Source of the DNA: Brevibacillus agri
GTDB taxonomy: Bacteria > Bacillota > Bacilli > Brevibacillales > Brevibacillaceae
Reading direction: 5' to 3'
DNA: 64,000 bases
NCBI RefSeq assembly: GCF_004117055.1
Contig: NZ_CP026363.1
Coordinates: 3,991,001 to 4,055,000, forward strand
The notes beneath the pieces are model-generated. The model saw nothing but the letters and a program-made list of their open reading frames with translations. It did not search any database and had not been told where the DNA came from. Positions 20,698-28,259 of this stretch are shown here, piece by piece. A program made the position numbers and the translations under genes. Each line of letters opens with the position of its first letter. Positions within the stretch are counted from its first letter, which is position 1.

Positions 20698-21048
20698 TCA
20701 GACACCTCCCTGCCATTTATGGTCATTCACTTTTACGTATTTCCCGTACTGCGCCGCAACTGATAACAGGGCGATCACCATGCTCTCAGCCAAAAGCTGC
20801 TGCTTTTCTAGTATGTCCGCCGCTTCCGAGGAAGCGAGCGTCCACTTCAGAAAGCCGCCGCCTTCTTGGGCGACTGAAACTTGCGGTGTCAGTCCCGTCA
20901 GCGGCTGCACGCTGTTTAATATACCAAAGCTGATGCCTGATACGGCGGAACAAACGATGTCCGCCCCATAAGCACCCGCATTGGCATGTCCGGAAATACT
21001 AATTTCATGGATACCGTGCTGCGCACGGCTCACGATCACTTCGATCAT
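20698..21048 (-). CDS. prp: Ribosomal-processing cysteine protease Prp
   Basis: This 116-residue protein carries the catalytic His in [19 protein letters not shown] and the catalytic Cys in the same block. Prp cleaves the bL27 N-terminal extension, which is present in the next gene. The order rplU-prp-rpmA is conserved in Firmicutes. Confidence 0.95.
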   Translation of the reverse strand: MIEVIVSRAQHGIHEISISGHANAGAYGADIVCSAVSGISFGILNSVQPLTGLTPQVSVAQEGGGFLKWTLASSEAADILEKQQLLAESMVIALLSVAAQYGKYVKVNDHKWQGGV

Positions 21049-21063
21049 ATCAGGTCACCAAAA

Positions 21064-21375
21064 TTAAGCGTTGATCTTTTCGATCACAACTTTGGTGAAC
21101 GGTTGACGGTGACCTTGTTTGCGACGGTAGTTTTTCTTGGCTTTGTATTTGTACACGATGATTTTTGCAGCTTTACCGTGTTTTTCTACTTTACCAGTTA
21201 CCGTTGCACCAGCTACTGTAGGAGCTCCTGCAGTAACTTTGCCGTCTTTGCTTACGAAGAGAACTTTGTCAAAAGTAACAACTTCTCCTTCATTGCCAGC
21301 CAATTTCTCGATGAAGAGAACGGAACCCTCTTCAACTTTGTATTGCTTTCCACCGGTTTCGATAATTGCGTACAC
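21064..21375 (-). CDS. rplU: 50S ribosomal protein L21
   Basis: This 103-residue protein starts [17 protein letters not shown] and contains the bL21 signature [20 protein letters not shown]. The GTG at 21375 is eight bases after GGAGG. A GTG three codons earlier overlaps the Shine-Dalgarno and is unlikely. It is first in the rplU-prp-rpmA operon and follows an L21-type leader. Confidence 0.97.
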   Translation of the reverse strand: MYAIIETGGKQYKVEEGSVLFIEKLAGNEGEVVTFDKVLFVSKDGKVTAGAPTVAGATVTGKVEKHGKAAKIIVYKYKAKKNYRRKQGHRQPFTKVVIEKINA

Positions 21376-21460
21376 TGTGTGCACCTCCTATACTCAGACT
21401 CGCCTCTACAGGTGCGCCGACTGGCGGCGACTTATGTACCCGATTCGTGCGGTTACAGTA
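21376..21460 (-). ncRNA. Putative L21 leader RNA
   Basis: The minus-strand leader contains TGTAACCGCACGAATCGGG, then GTACATAAGTCGCCGCC and GGCGCACC, ending at the rplU ribosome binding site. This resembles my memory of the Bacillus L21 leader (L21-dependent autoregulation). Identification is by remembered sequence likeness and position, not by a covariance model. Confidence 0.6.
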
Positions 21461-21492
21461 TGCACAAGACATAGCTGCATGACAAACATTAG

Positions 21493-21520
21493 GTTATCAT
21501 AGCAGCAAGCGCCCAGTCAA
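21493..21520 (-). promoter_or_regulatory. Candidate rplU promoter
   Basis: TTGACT (21515-21520, minus strand, overlapping the end of rng) precedes GATAAC/TGATAA by 15-16 bases. It is the only promoter-like signal ahead of the L21 leader. Confidence 0.4.
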
Positions 21521-23010
21521 GTCATTTTGCGATTGTTTTCGGACAAACGCTCTGCCTCCACCGCATTTCCCGCGTAGGTAATCCGGTAGCCGTCCGGGGC
21601 AAGCCGCGGTTGCTCGCGCTTATAGATGCGCAGAGGCCAGTTGGTGGCAGCGGCTGTTCCCCCGTCCCCGGCGTCCACGAGCGGGAAAAGTCTGGTGGAA
21701 AGCTCCACGACCGCCGCCTCCGCCTGCTGCGAACGGGCCAGTCCGGCGAGCTCGTCTTGCAGACGCCGGAGGCACTCGTCAGCACGCAAAACTCGCCCGC
21801 GTCCCTCGCACGCCGCACAAGGCTCGGTCAGCCGCTCCACCAGGCTCGCTCTCACCCGTTTTCGCGTCAGCTCGACCAGTCCAAGCGCCGTCATTCCAAG
21901 CACAGTCGCTGGAACTGCATCCCGGGCCAGCTCTTTTTTCAGCGTCGCCAGCACCCTTTCTTTGTTGGCAGGCTCCTTCATGTCAATAAAGTCAATGATG
22001 ACGATGCCCCCGATGTCGCGCAACCGAAGCTGTCTGGCGATTTCCTTTGCCGCCTCCAGGTTGGTTGCGGTGACAGCCTGCTCTCGCTGCTGGCCGCCTC
22101 CTCCGGTAAACGAGCCGGTGTTCACGTCGATGACGGTCATCGCCTCCGTCCTGTCAAACACGAGAAAGCCGCCGTTGCCAAGCGGTACCTCGCGCTGGAG
22201 AGCCCGCTCCAGCTTGGCCTGCACGCCCAGTTCGTCAAACAGCGGCGCTTTGCCCGTATGTTTTCGCAGCAGGCTTTGCGCATCCGCTGCAAAGGCGGCA
22301 AGCGCTGCCTTTACTTGCTGATACGTAGCGGCATCCTCCACCACCACTTCATCGAGACCTTCCGCCAGCGCCTCTCGCAGCGCCGCTTCGACCGCGTCCA
22401 GATCGCTGCCGATTCGCCCGGGCGACTTGCGCGCAGCAGCCTGCTGGCAGACGCCCTCCCACCGCTTGCGCAAGTAGGCTAGCTCGCTCGTCAACTGCTC
22501 GCTGTCCACTTCAGCCGCCTCCGTCCGCACGATGACTCCTTCTTTGCTTCCGAGCAGCGGCACGATCATCTGCTCCAGCCGCTGCCGTTCCTCTGGCGCG
22601 CTAATTTTTCGCGAAAGAGACAATCCTTCCTCTACGGGCAAATACACGAGGTAGCGCCCTTGCAGGCTGATTTTCAGCGAAATTTTCGGAGCCTTGAGCT
22701 CTGAGCCTTCCTTGATGACCTGGCAGATGACATACTGACCCGCTTGCACACGCTCGGAAATGCTCGGCTTGCCCTTTTCGCCAGACGCGGCTGGAAGCGT
22801 GTCATCGACATACAAGTAAGCGTTTTGCCCGCACCCAATGTCAACAAAAGCGGATTGGATTCCCGGCTTTACGTCTGCGATCCGTCCGTAGTAAACATCC
22901 CCTGCGCCGACGTGCTCGCCTGTCTCCTGCGTCCGCCATTCGCTCAGTTGCCCATCCGTAAGAAATGCGATCCGCACGCCGCCCCTGCCGCTTATTGCCA
23001 ATTGTCTCAC
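21517..23010 (-). CDS. rng: Ribonuclease G/E family protein
   Basis: This 497-residue endoribonuclease has an S1-like domain (GDVYYGRIADVKPGIQSAFV and GCGQNAYLYVDD), the RNase E/G catalytic region (FDRTEAMTVIDVNTGSFTG and GGIVIIDFIDM, holding the two Mg-binding Asp residues), and the Zn-link-type pair CAACEGRGRV. It would process rRNA and mRNA. The GTG start at 23010 has GGAG ten bases upstream. It lies between spoIVFB and rplU. Confidence 0.93.
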   Translation of the reverse strand: MRQLAISGRGGVRIAFLTDGQLSEWRTQETGEHVGAGDVYYGRIADVKPGIQSAFVDIGCGQNAYLYVDDTLPAASGEKGKPSISERVQAGQYVICQVIKEGSELKAPKISLKISLQGRYLVYLPVEEGLSLSRKISAPEERQRLEQMIVPLLGSKEGVIVRTEAAEVDSEQLTSELAYLRKRWEGVCQQAAARKSPGRIGSDLDAVEAALREALAEGLDEVVVEDAATYQQVKAALAAFAADAQSLLRKHTGKAPLFDELGVQAKLERALQREVPLGNGGFLVFDRTEAMTVIDVNTGSFTGGGGQQREQAVTATNLEAAKEIARQLRLRDIGGIVIIDFIDMKEPANKERVLATLKKELARDAVPATVLGMTALGLVELTRKRVRASLVERLTEPCAACEGRGRVLRADECLRRLQDELAGLARSQQAEAAVVELSTRLFPLVDAGDGGTAAATNWPLRIYKREQPRLAPDGYRITYAGNAVEAERLSENNRKMT

Positions 23011-23163
23011 TGCACTCACACTCCGTATTCCCGTCCTTTTCCGGCAGCCCAGCAGGATTGCCGGACTCACAGGAAGTAATCTAACATAGGCATTCGGAAA
23101 AAGAAAGGCGCGATTTCCCCCGTCCCGCTCGACGCTTCGGCCAAAGAGCAGTACGGCTACCCC

Positions 23164-23206
23164 AAAAGAAAAAGCTTCCCCGCCCCGAATGGCACGAAGG
23201 AAGCTT
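23164..23206 (-). terminator. Terminator after spoIVFB
   Basis: The minus-strand stem AAGCTTCC / GGAAGCTT has a long loop and is followed by TTTCTTTT. It lies in the 251-base gap between spoIVFB and rng, which holds no other gene. Confidence 0.65.
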
Positions 23207-23261
23207 GCGCGATTGCCTGCTGCTGGAATGGCGTCCGCCAGCATCCGTTGAGCGTTAACCG

Positions 23262-24098
23262 TTACAGGAGCTTGCCCACCGCAGCATCGTGCTTTTGTTC
23301 GAATAACAGGGCGTGCAGCAGTTGCTCCTCTGCCAAAAGTCCCGCCCCCTGCACGTAGAACAGGTGGGAGCGGCCCCGGCGCAGCTTATGCGACACCGCC
23401 AGCACCGTCTCCTCCGGGCGGACGCGGATGGCCTGCACGGCCGCTTCTTCCTGCCTGCGCCCGTACTTTTCCACCAGAAAGCGAAAAAATTGATACGGAA
23501 AGCGCAAAAACGACTGAATGTTCATCGCGAGCAAGTACAGGCCGATGATGAGCAGGTTGAGCTTCAGATCGAGGCCGGACACCCCGACGAGAATGCCCGC
23601 GAGCAAGGTGCTGCCCGCCAGCGAAACGAGTGCTGCCTGGCGGTAGGACATGAACCAGCAAAGCATCGCCAGCACGATCCGCCCGCCGTCCAGCGGCCAG
23701 ATCGGCAACAGATTGAACAACGCGATCGTAGCGTTGCTGACGAGAAAAAACCGGGACCATTCTTCCGTCCAGACGCCTGTGTACCAAAACAGGTACGAGG
23801 CTGCCATCATCACCATGTTCATAAACGGCCCGGCAAGCGCCACAGCAATCTCATCCAGCGGGTCTGTGGCGTAGCTGTTTTCCACCGTCGCCACCCCGCC
23901 AAAAGGGAGCAACTGGACCTCCTGCACTCGCCAGCCCAGCTCGCGAGCCATCGCCACGTGTCCCAGCTCGTGAATGAGGACGATCACAAACAGCGTAATC
24001 ACTTCCAAAAAGTGGCCTGTAAGCACAGACACACCGATTACTGCCCAAAAGAGCAGGTGAATGCGAAAACGTATGTCCAGCCATCCGCCATTATTCAA
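23262..24098 (-). CDS. spoIVFB: SpoIVFB intramembrane metalloprotease (pro-sigma-K processing)
   Basis: This 278-residue site-2-protease homologue has the zinc motif HELGH at 43-47 and the third ligand Asp137 in LLPIWPLDGGR, the same positions as in B. subtilis. Around six hydrophobic segments precede a C-terminal CBS-like domain (VRPEETVLAVSHKLRRGRSH), which in Bacillus binds ATP and pro-sigma-K. It overlaps the spoIVFA stop by eight bases. It acts in the outer forespore membrane. Confidence 0.95.
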   Translation of the reverse strand: MNNGGWLDIRFRIHLLFWAVIGVSVLTGHFLEVITLFVIVLIHELGHVAMARELGWRVQEVQLLPFGGVATVENSYATDPLDEIAVALAGPFMNMVMMAASYLFWYTGVWTEEWSRFFLVSNATIALFNLLPIWPLDGGRIVLAMLCWFMSYRQAALVSLAGSTLLAGILVGVSGLDLKLNLLIIGLYLLAMNIQSFLRFPYQFFRFLVEKYGRRQEEAAVQAIRVRPEETVLAVSHKLRRGRSHLFYVQGAGLLAEEQLLHALLFEQKHDAAVGKLL

Positions 24099-24870
24099 AC
24101 GGGATCACTTCCAGCGGATCGACAAACTGCTCATCTGTTTTCGCTGCGAAGTACAAATGGCGCTCTGTTCCGTTCACCACCCGTGCCGTTCCAATCACCT
24201 GTCCGGGCGACAACACCTCGTCTTTTGCCACGCCGACACTGTCCAGATTGCCGAGCCACACTTCCCGTCCTTTGGTCAGCCGGACAATGACAGTCGTCCC
24301 GAAGCCAGGCTGCTCCCCGACGTAGGAAACCCATCCCGCCTCCCCGATTTTCACCTGCTCGCCGACTCCCGTATCCAGCACAACCTTCGTATCTGGCGCT
24401 TCATAAGCTTTCACGACTTTCCAGCTCGCAGGCAGCTTCCAGACAGCCACATCCTTGGCTGTACTTGTCGCCGGAACCGCGCTTGGCCCCGGAACCTGAG
24501 GCAGCAGCGTTGGAATCGGGCCGAACCGGGCTTCGTACCAATCTGCCACGCCCGCGAAGTTAAAATCCCGCGTCATGACCTCGCGCGCGGAATCTTTCCA
24601 GTTGGCCGGGATCAGCGACGTTTGGAACAACAAGTACGCCATCCCCAGCAAAAGGACGGATGCAAAAATTTGCAGCCCCCATTTTTCATGAGAAGGCGGC
24701 GGCGTCCCTTCGTCGTTTTCCTTCAAGGAAAACCCGAACGGATCAGTCTCTACTTCGATTGGGTCCTTCCAGTCGTCCACGTAAGGAGAGAAACTGTCTC
24801 GTGATTGTGTACGGATTCGCTCCAGCCGCTCCCGCCGTCTTTCTTTTACACGATTTGCTCCACCGAACAT
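24091..24870 (-). CDS. spoIVFA: SpoIVFA, inhibitor/anchor of SpoIVFB
   Basis: This 259-residue protein has a basic N-terminus (VKERRRERLERIRTQSRD), one transmembrane helix (WGLQIFASVLLLGMAYLLF, about 65-85), and an extracellular degenerate LytM/M23-like domain (GFGTTVIVRLTKGREVWLG ... LSPGQVIGTA) that lacks the catalytic His/Asp set. It holds SpoIVFB inactive until SpoIVB cleaves it. The ATG at 24870 is seven bases after GGAGG; other ATGs stand just upstream. It is coupled to spoIVFB. Confidence 0.92.
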   Translation of the reverse strand: MFGGANRVKERRRERLERIRTQSRDSFSPYVDDWKDPIEVETDPFGFSLKENDEGTPPPSHEKWGLQIFASVLLLGMAYLLFQTSLIPANWKDSAREVMTRDFNFAGVADWYEARFGPIPTLLPQVPGPSAVPATSTAKDVAVWKLPASWKVVKAYEAPDTKVVLDTGVGEQVKIGEAGWVSYVGEQPGFGTTVIVRLTKGREVWLGNLDSVGVAKDEVLSPGQVIGTARVVNGTERHLYFAAKTDEQFVDPLEVIPFE

Positions 24871-24987
24871 GTCCATCCCTCCGCAGGCCAAGCCTTTGTT
24901 CCAGTTTATGACTTGTCTGCCGGCTTTATGCCGCCCGCTCCCAGGACTTCCTCCGCTTGCCCTCTTGCCAAAACCGCTCCCATACGC

Positions 24988-25020
24988 AAAAAAGACAGTC
25001 TCCCCATTGAGAGACTGCCT
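24988..25020 (-). terminator. Terminator of the cold-shock gene
   Basis: The minus-strand stem GGCAGTCTC / GAGACTGTC is followed by TTTTTT. Confidence 0.9.
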
Positions 25021-25036
25021 TTGAATCTGTCGAAGT

Positions 25037-25237
25037 TTACAGTTTGGTTACGCTAGCAGCTTGTGGTCCACGGCTACCTTGAACGATTTCGAACTCAACT
25101 TTTTGACCTTCGTCCAGAGATTTGAAACCTTCAGACTGGATCGCGCTGTAGTGTACGAATACATCGTCTCCGCCTTCCACTTGGATGAACCCGTACCCTT
25201 TTTCCGCGTTAAACCATTTTACGATACCTTGTTGCAT
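25037..25237 (-). CDS. Cold-shock protein (Csp family)
   Basis: This 66-residue single OB-fold RNA chaperone has RNP1 KGYGFIQV and RNP2 VFVHYSAI motifs and starts [14 protein letters not shown]. It binds single-stranded RNA/DNA and melts mRNA structure. GGGAGG precedes the ATG. A leader of up to about 230 bases with two hairpins precedes it and may carry regulation. Confidence 0.95.
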   Translation of the reverse strand: MQQGIVKWFNAEKGYGFIQVEGGDDVFVHYSAIQSEGFKSLDEGQKVEFEIVQGSRGPQAASVTKL

Positions 25238-25254
25238 GAAACAAAACCTCCCTG

Positions 25255-25285
25255 AACATTTCGCCCCATGAGGCGAAAAAGTGTA
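25255..25285 (-). other. Hairpin in the cold-shock gene leader
   Basis: On the minus strand TTTCGCC and GGCGAAA form a 7-bp stem about 20 bases before the ribosome binding site. It could modulate csp translation; this is inference. Confidence 0.4.
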
Positions 25286-25324
25286 GCGTTAACCCCTTTT
25301 TTACAGATAAGCCTTTTGCGTCAA

Positions 25325-25385
25325 GGAAAAAAGCCGTACCAATGCGATTGACAATGGTGACGTCTCTCACAACGGTACGACTCCA
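25325..25385 (-). terminator. Terminator-like hairpin between rodA and the cold-shock gene
   Basis: On the minus strand GTCGTACCG pairs with TGGTACGGC across a long loop and T6 follows. It probably ends the min/rodA transcript, but it could also act as an attenuator if the csp promoter is upstream of it. Confidence 0.6.
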
Positions 25386-25469
25386 TAACCAATCATCCAA
25401 ACCACTATAACTTGTAAAAATGGTTAACTTAGGATGATTTTATCACACGATTTCCGATTTGTCACGCAT

Positions 25470-26600
25470 TTAGTCAAATCGTAATTTGTCTTTGCGCATG
25501 CCGATATTGAGGACGACGCCGATGATTAAAAAGTTGGTAATCAGCGAGCTGCCCCCGTAGCTGATGAACGGCAACGGAATCCCCGTAATCGGCATCAACT
25601 GGATCGTCATGCCGATGTTCTCAAAAATTTGGAAGGTGAGCATCCCGACCACGCCGGCTACGACGTAGGAGCCAAACGGATCTTTGGCTTCCATCGCGAT
25701 GCGGATCATGCGGTAAATCAAGGCGAAGAACAGGATCATCAACAGACCGGCCCCGACAAAGCCGAGCTTTTCCGCAATTACCGTGAAAATAAAATCGCTT
25801 TCCCCGACAGGCACCCAGCCAAAGCTCGCCTGTGTAGGTGTGTCGATGCCTTTTCCGAAAAGCTGGCCCGAGCCAATCGAAATCAATGCCTGCTTCAACT
25901 GGAAGCCTCGCCCCATCGGTTCCAGATCAGGGTCCATCCAGAAGACGACGCGATCCCACTGGTACGGCTTGATGATCTTGAAAAAAATCTCCTGCTTGTA
26001 CTCGTACAATAGCGTCATCGCGGCAAAAAAGCTGCCGATAATGCCCACCAAGTACAAGACGTGCTTCATGCGGATTCCGCCGACGATCAGCAGAGTGGCG
26101 AGCATCCCCGTAAAGACCATCGCCGTCCCCAGGTCAGGCTGAACCAAAATAAGCAGCAGCGGGACGCCTACGAGCGCCGCTACCGGAATCAGCTTGTAAA
26201 AATAGTAGAAGCGGTCGGGGTCCTCCGCCCTTTTCGCCATGAAGCGGGCGACCGTCAAAATCGTAAACAGCTTCATCGGCTCCGAGGGCTGAAACAGGAC
26301 TGGCCCGAGATCGTACCAGCTCGTCGTATTGTTGATCGGCTTTGTCTGGAAGACCCCGATCAGCAAAATCAGACCGAGTACATACAGGACGTAGGCGAGG
26401 TTGTGAAACAGCCGATAGTCAAACAGCAGCGTGACGCCGAGCACGATAAACCCGATCACATACCACATCACCTGCTGATGGGCCTTGTCCACCCCGGCAG
26501 CCGACCCGGAGATCCCCAGATAGCTGAACACACCCAGTCCTGCCAAAATCAAAATAATCGTCCAGTCAATTGATTTTAAGTGACGTTTTTCCAGGTCCAT
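25470..26600 (-). CDS. rodA: Rod-shape SEDS glycosyltransferase RodA
   Basis: This 376-residue protein has about ten membrane segments and polymerises lipid II glycan strands in the elongation machinery. SEDS motifs include LVQPDLGTAMVF, SIGSGQLFGKG, TQASFGWVPVGESDFIFTV (with the catalytic Asp region) and TGIPLPFISYGGSS. It works with the PBP2 encoded at 28.3-30.7 kb. AGGAGG precedes the ATG. It is the last gene of the cluster after minD. Confidence 0.93.
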   Translation of the reverse strand: MDLEKRHLKSIDWTIILILAGLGVFSYLGISGSAAGVDKAHQQVMWYVIGFIVLGVTLLFDYRLFHNLAYVLYVLGLILLIGVFQTKPINNTTSWYDLGPVLFQPSEPMKLFTILTVARFMAKRAEDPDRFYYFYKLIPVAALVGVPLLLILVQPDLGTAMVFTGMLATLLIVGGIRMKHVLYLVGIIGSFFAAMTLLYEYKQEIFFKIIKPYQWDRVVFWMDPDLEPMGRGFQLKQALISIGSGQLFGKGIDTPTQASFGWVPVGESDFIFTVIAEKLGFVGAGLLMILFFALIYRMIRIAMEAKDPFGSYVVAGVVGMLTFQIFENIGMTIQLMPITGIPLPFISYGGSSLITNFLIIGVVLNIGMRKDKLRFD

Positions 26601-26620
26601 GTTTTCCTCCTAGAAAACGT

Positions 26621-26648
26621 GACTCCCCTCTGTAAAAGAAGGGGAGCC
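26621..26648 (-). other. Hairpin between minD and rodA
   Basis: The arms GACTCCCCT and AGGGGAGCC pair; on the minus strand only ACGTTTTC follows. It is a weak terminator or mRNA-processing stem inside the cluster. Confidence 0.45.
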
Positions 26649-26657
26649 ATGCATAGC

Positions 26658-27452
26658 CTATTTTAGCCCAAAAAATTTACGCATTTTATGGAACACGCCT
26701 GCCTTTTCCTCCAGCGGCTGCAGCGGAACCGCTTCACCGAGCAAGCGGCGCGCAACATTGCGATAGGCGAGCGCTGCCCGCGATTCATGATTCATGACAG
26801 CAGGCTCGCCCTGGTTGGCAGACTTGATAACGTAATCATCATCAGGCACGACACCGATCAAGTCAATGGCAAGCAAATCCAAAATATCTTCCACATCGAG
26901 CATGTCGCCATTTTTCACCATATGAGAGCGCACGCGGTTGATGACGAGCTTGGGCATCCCGACTTTTTCCCGCTCCAAAAGGCCGATGATGCGATCGGCA
27001 TCGCGCACGGCCGCCTTTTCTGGCGTCGTCACGACGATAGCCTGATCCGCTCCTGCTACGGCATTGCGGAACCCTTGCTCGATCCCGGCCGGGCAGTCGA
27101 TAATGACGTAATCAAACTCGCGCTTCAACTGCGTGACGATTTCCTCCATTTGTTCAGGAGAGACTGCCGATTTGTCTTTTGTTTGCGCCGCTGGCAAAAG
27201 CGACAAGTTTTCGAATCGCTTGTCCTTAATCAGCGCTTGCGGCAGGCGGCAAGCACCCTCGGCCACGTCGACCAGATCGTAAATGATCCGGTTCTCAAGT
27301 CCCATGACGACATCGAGATTGCGCAAGCCGATATCAGTATCTACCATGCACACCTTTTGGCCCAGCAATGCAAGCGCAGTTCCCAAATTGGCGGATGTGG
27401 TCGTCTTGCCCACGCCGCCTTTTCCTGAAGTTACGACTATTCCAATACCCAC
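26658..27452 (-). CDS. minD: Septum site-determining ATPase MinD
   Basis: This 264-residue ParA-family ATPase has the deviant Walker A VTSGKGGVGKTTTSANLG, the switch motif VDTDIGLRNLDVVMG, VIIDCPAGIEQGF, and a C-terminal amphipathic membrane helix (GVFHKMRKFFGLK). It recruits MinC to block polar division. The GTG at 27452 is seven bases after GAGGAGG. It follows minC by 20 bases. Confidence 0.97.
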   Translation of the reverse strand: MGIGIVVTSGKGGVGKTTTSANLGTALALLGQKVCMVDTDIGLRNLDVVMGLENRIIYDLVDVAEGACRLPQALIKDKRFENLSLLPAAQTKDKSAVSPEQMEEIVTQLKREFDYVIIDCPAGIEQGFRNAVAGADQAIVVTTPEKAAVRDADRIIGLLEREKVGMPKLVINRVRSHMVKNGDMLDVEDILDLLAIDLIGVVPDDDYVIKSANQGEPAVMNHESRAALAYRNVARRLLGEAVPLQPLEEKAGVFHKMRKFFGLK

Positions 27453-27472
27453 GTCCGTTCCTCCTCTTCCCT

Positions 27473-28150
27473 TCAACCCTCACGCTTTTTCGCGCCAAGA
27501 TCCGGGCGTATTCGCGACAGGTAGTTCATTTTTGCTACGAGCATGGTCTCATTTTCCAGATAGGCAAATTCTGTGCCTCCGGAATTATTCGTCCATTCCT
27601 CCCCTGGCTTGCTGATTACCTCGGCAATCCGTAGCTGGGTCGGGCTCATGACAGCAGCAGCAATAATGACTTGCGTATCACCGGAAATACCTGCATGGGC
27701 GTACCCGCGCAGATGTCCCATCACGTATATGCTTCCTGTACTGCGAACAGTTCCCCCTGGATTGACATCACCCAATAAGAGCAAATCTCCGTCAAACTCC
27801 AACACTTGACCGGAGCGTACGGTGTTTACCTGTATAGAAAAATGGGTTTTTAAGCGTTCAGCAAAAGCTTCCTCCCGCGTGATTACATCTGCTTCGATCG
27901 TGTGAATCACGAGGTTTCCCTTTTGCCGGATAATTTGTGTCAACTGCTCCTGTTGTTCAGGCGAGCAGTAACGTTTTCCTAATTTGATCGATACCCGTAT
28001 GAGTGGCCCTGACAATATCTGTTGGTGACTGTGCTCTATTTTTTCACGCACATCTTCCAGCAGCTCGTCGAAGGAACAGGCATCATCCATAAAGAAGACG
28101 AGACCCTCTTTAGTCCCTTTGATTGTGACCTTGCTTTTCACAGTCGTCAC
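27473..28150 (-). CDS. minC: Septum site-determining protein MinC
   Basis: This 225-residue FtsZ-polymerisation inhibitor has an N-terminal domain (about 1-100) and the C-terminal beta-helix MinD-binding domain, with SGQVLEFDGDLLLLGDVNPGG, VMGHLRGYAHAG and the conserved IAEVISKP-type end. It starts at GTG with GAGGTG seven bases upstream. Confidence 0.94.
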   Translation of the reverse strand: MTTVKSKVTIKGTKEGLVFFMDDACSFDELLEDVREKIEHSHQQILSGPLIRVSIKLGKRYCSPEQQEQLTQIIRQKGNLVIHTIEADVITREEAFAERLKTHFSIQVNTVRSGQVLEFDGDLLLLGDVNPGGTVRSTGSIYVMGHLRGYAHAGISGDTQVIIAAAVMSPTQLRIAEVISKPGEEWTNNSGGTEFAYLENETMLVAKMNYLSRIRPDLGAKKREG

Positions 28151-28259
28151 CCGGTTTCACCTCGACCGTTACCATTCGCCATACAGAAAGATTTCTCCTG
28201 CTCTGCATGAAAAAATTGCCGAAACGGGTCAGATGCTGCCACGAGAGGGGCTCGCTCCC

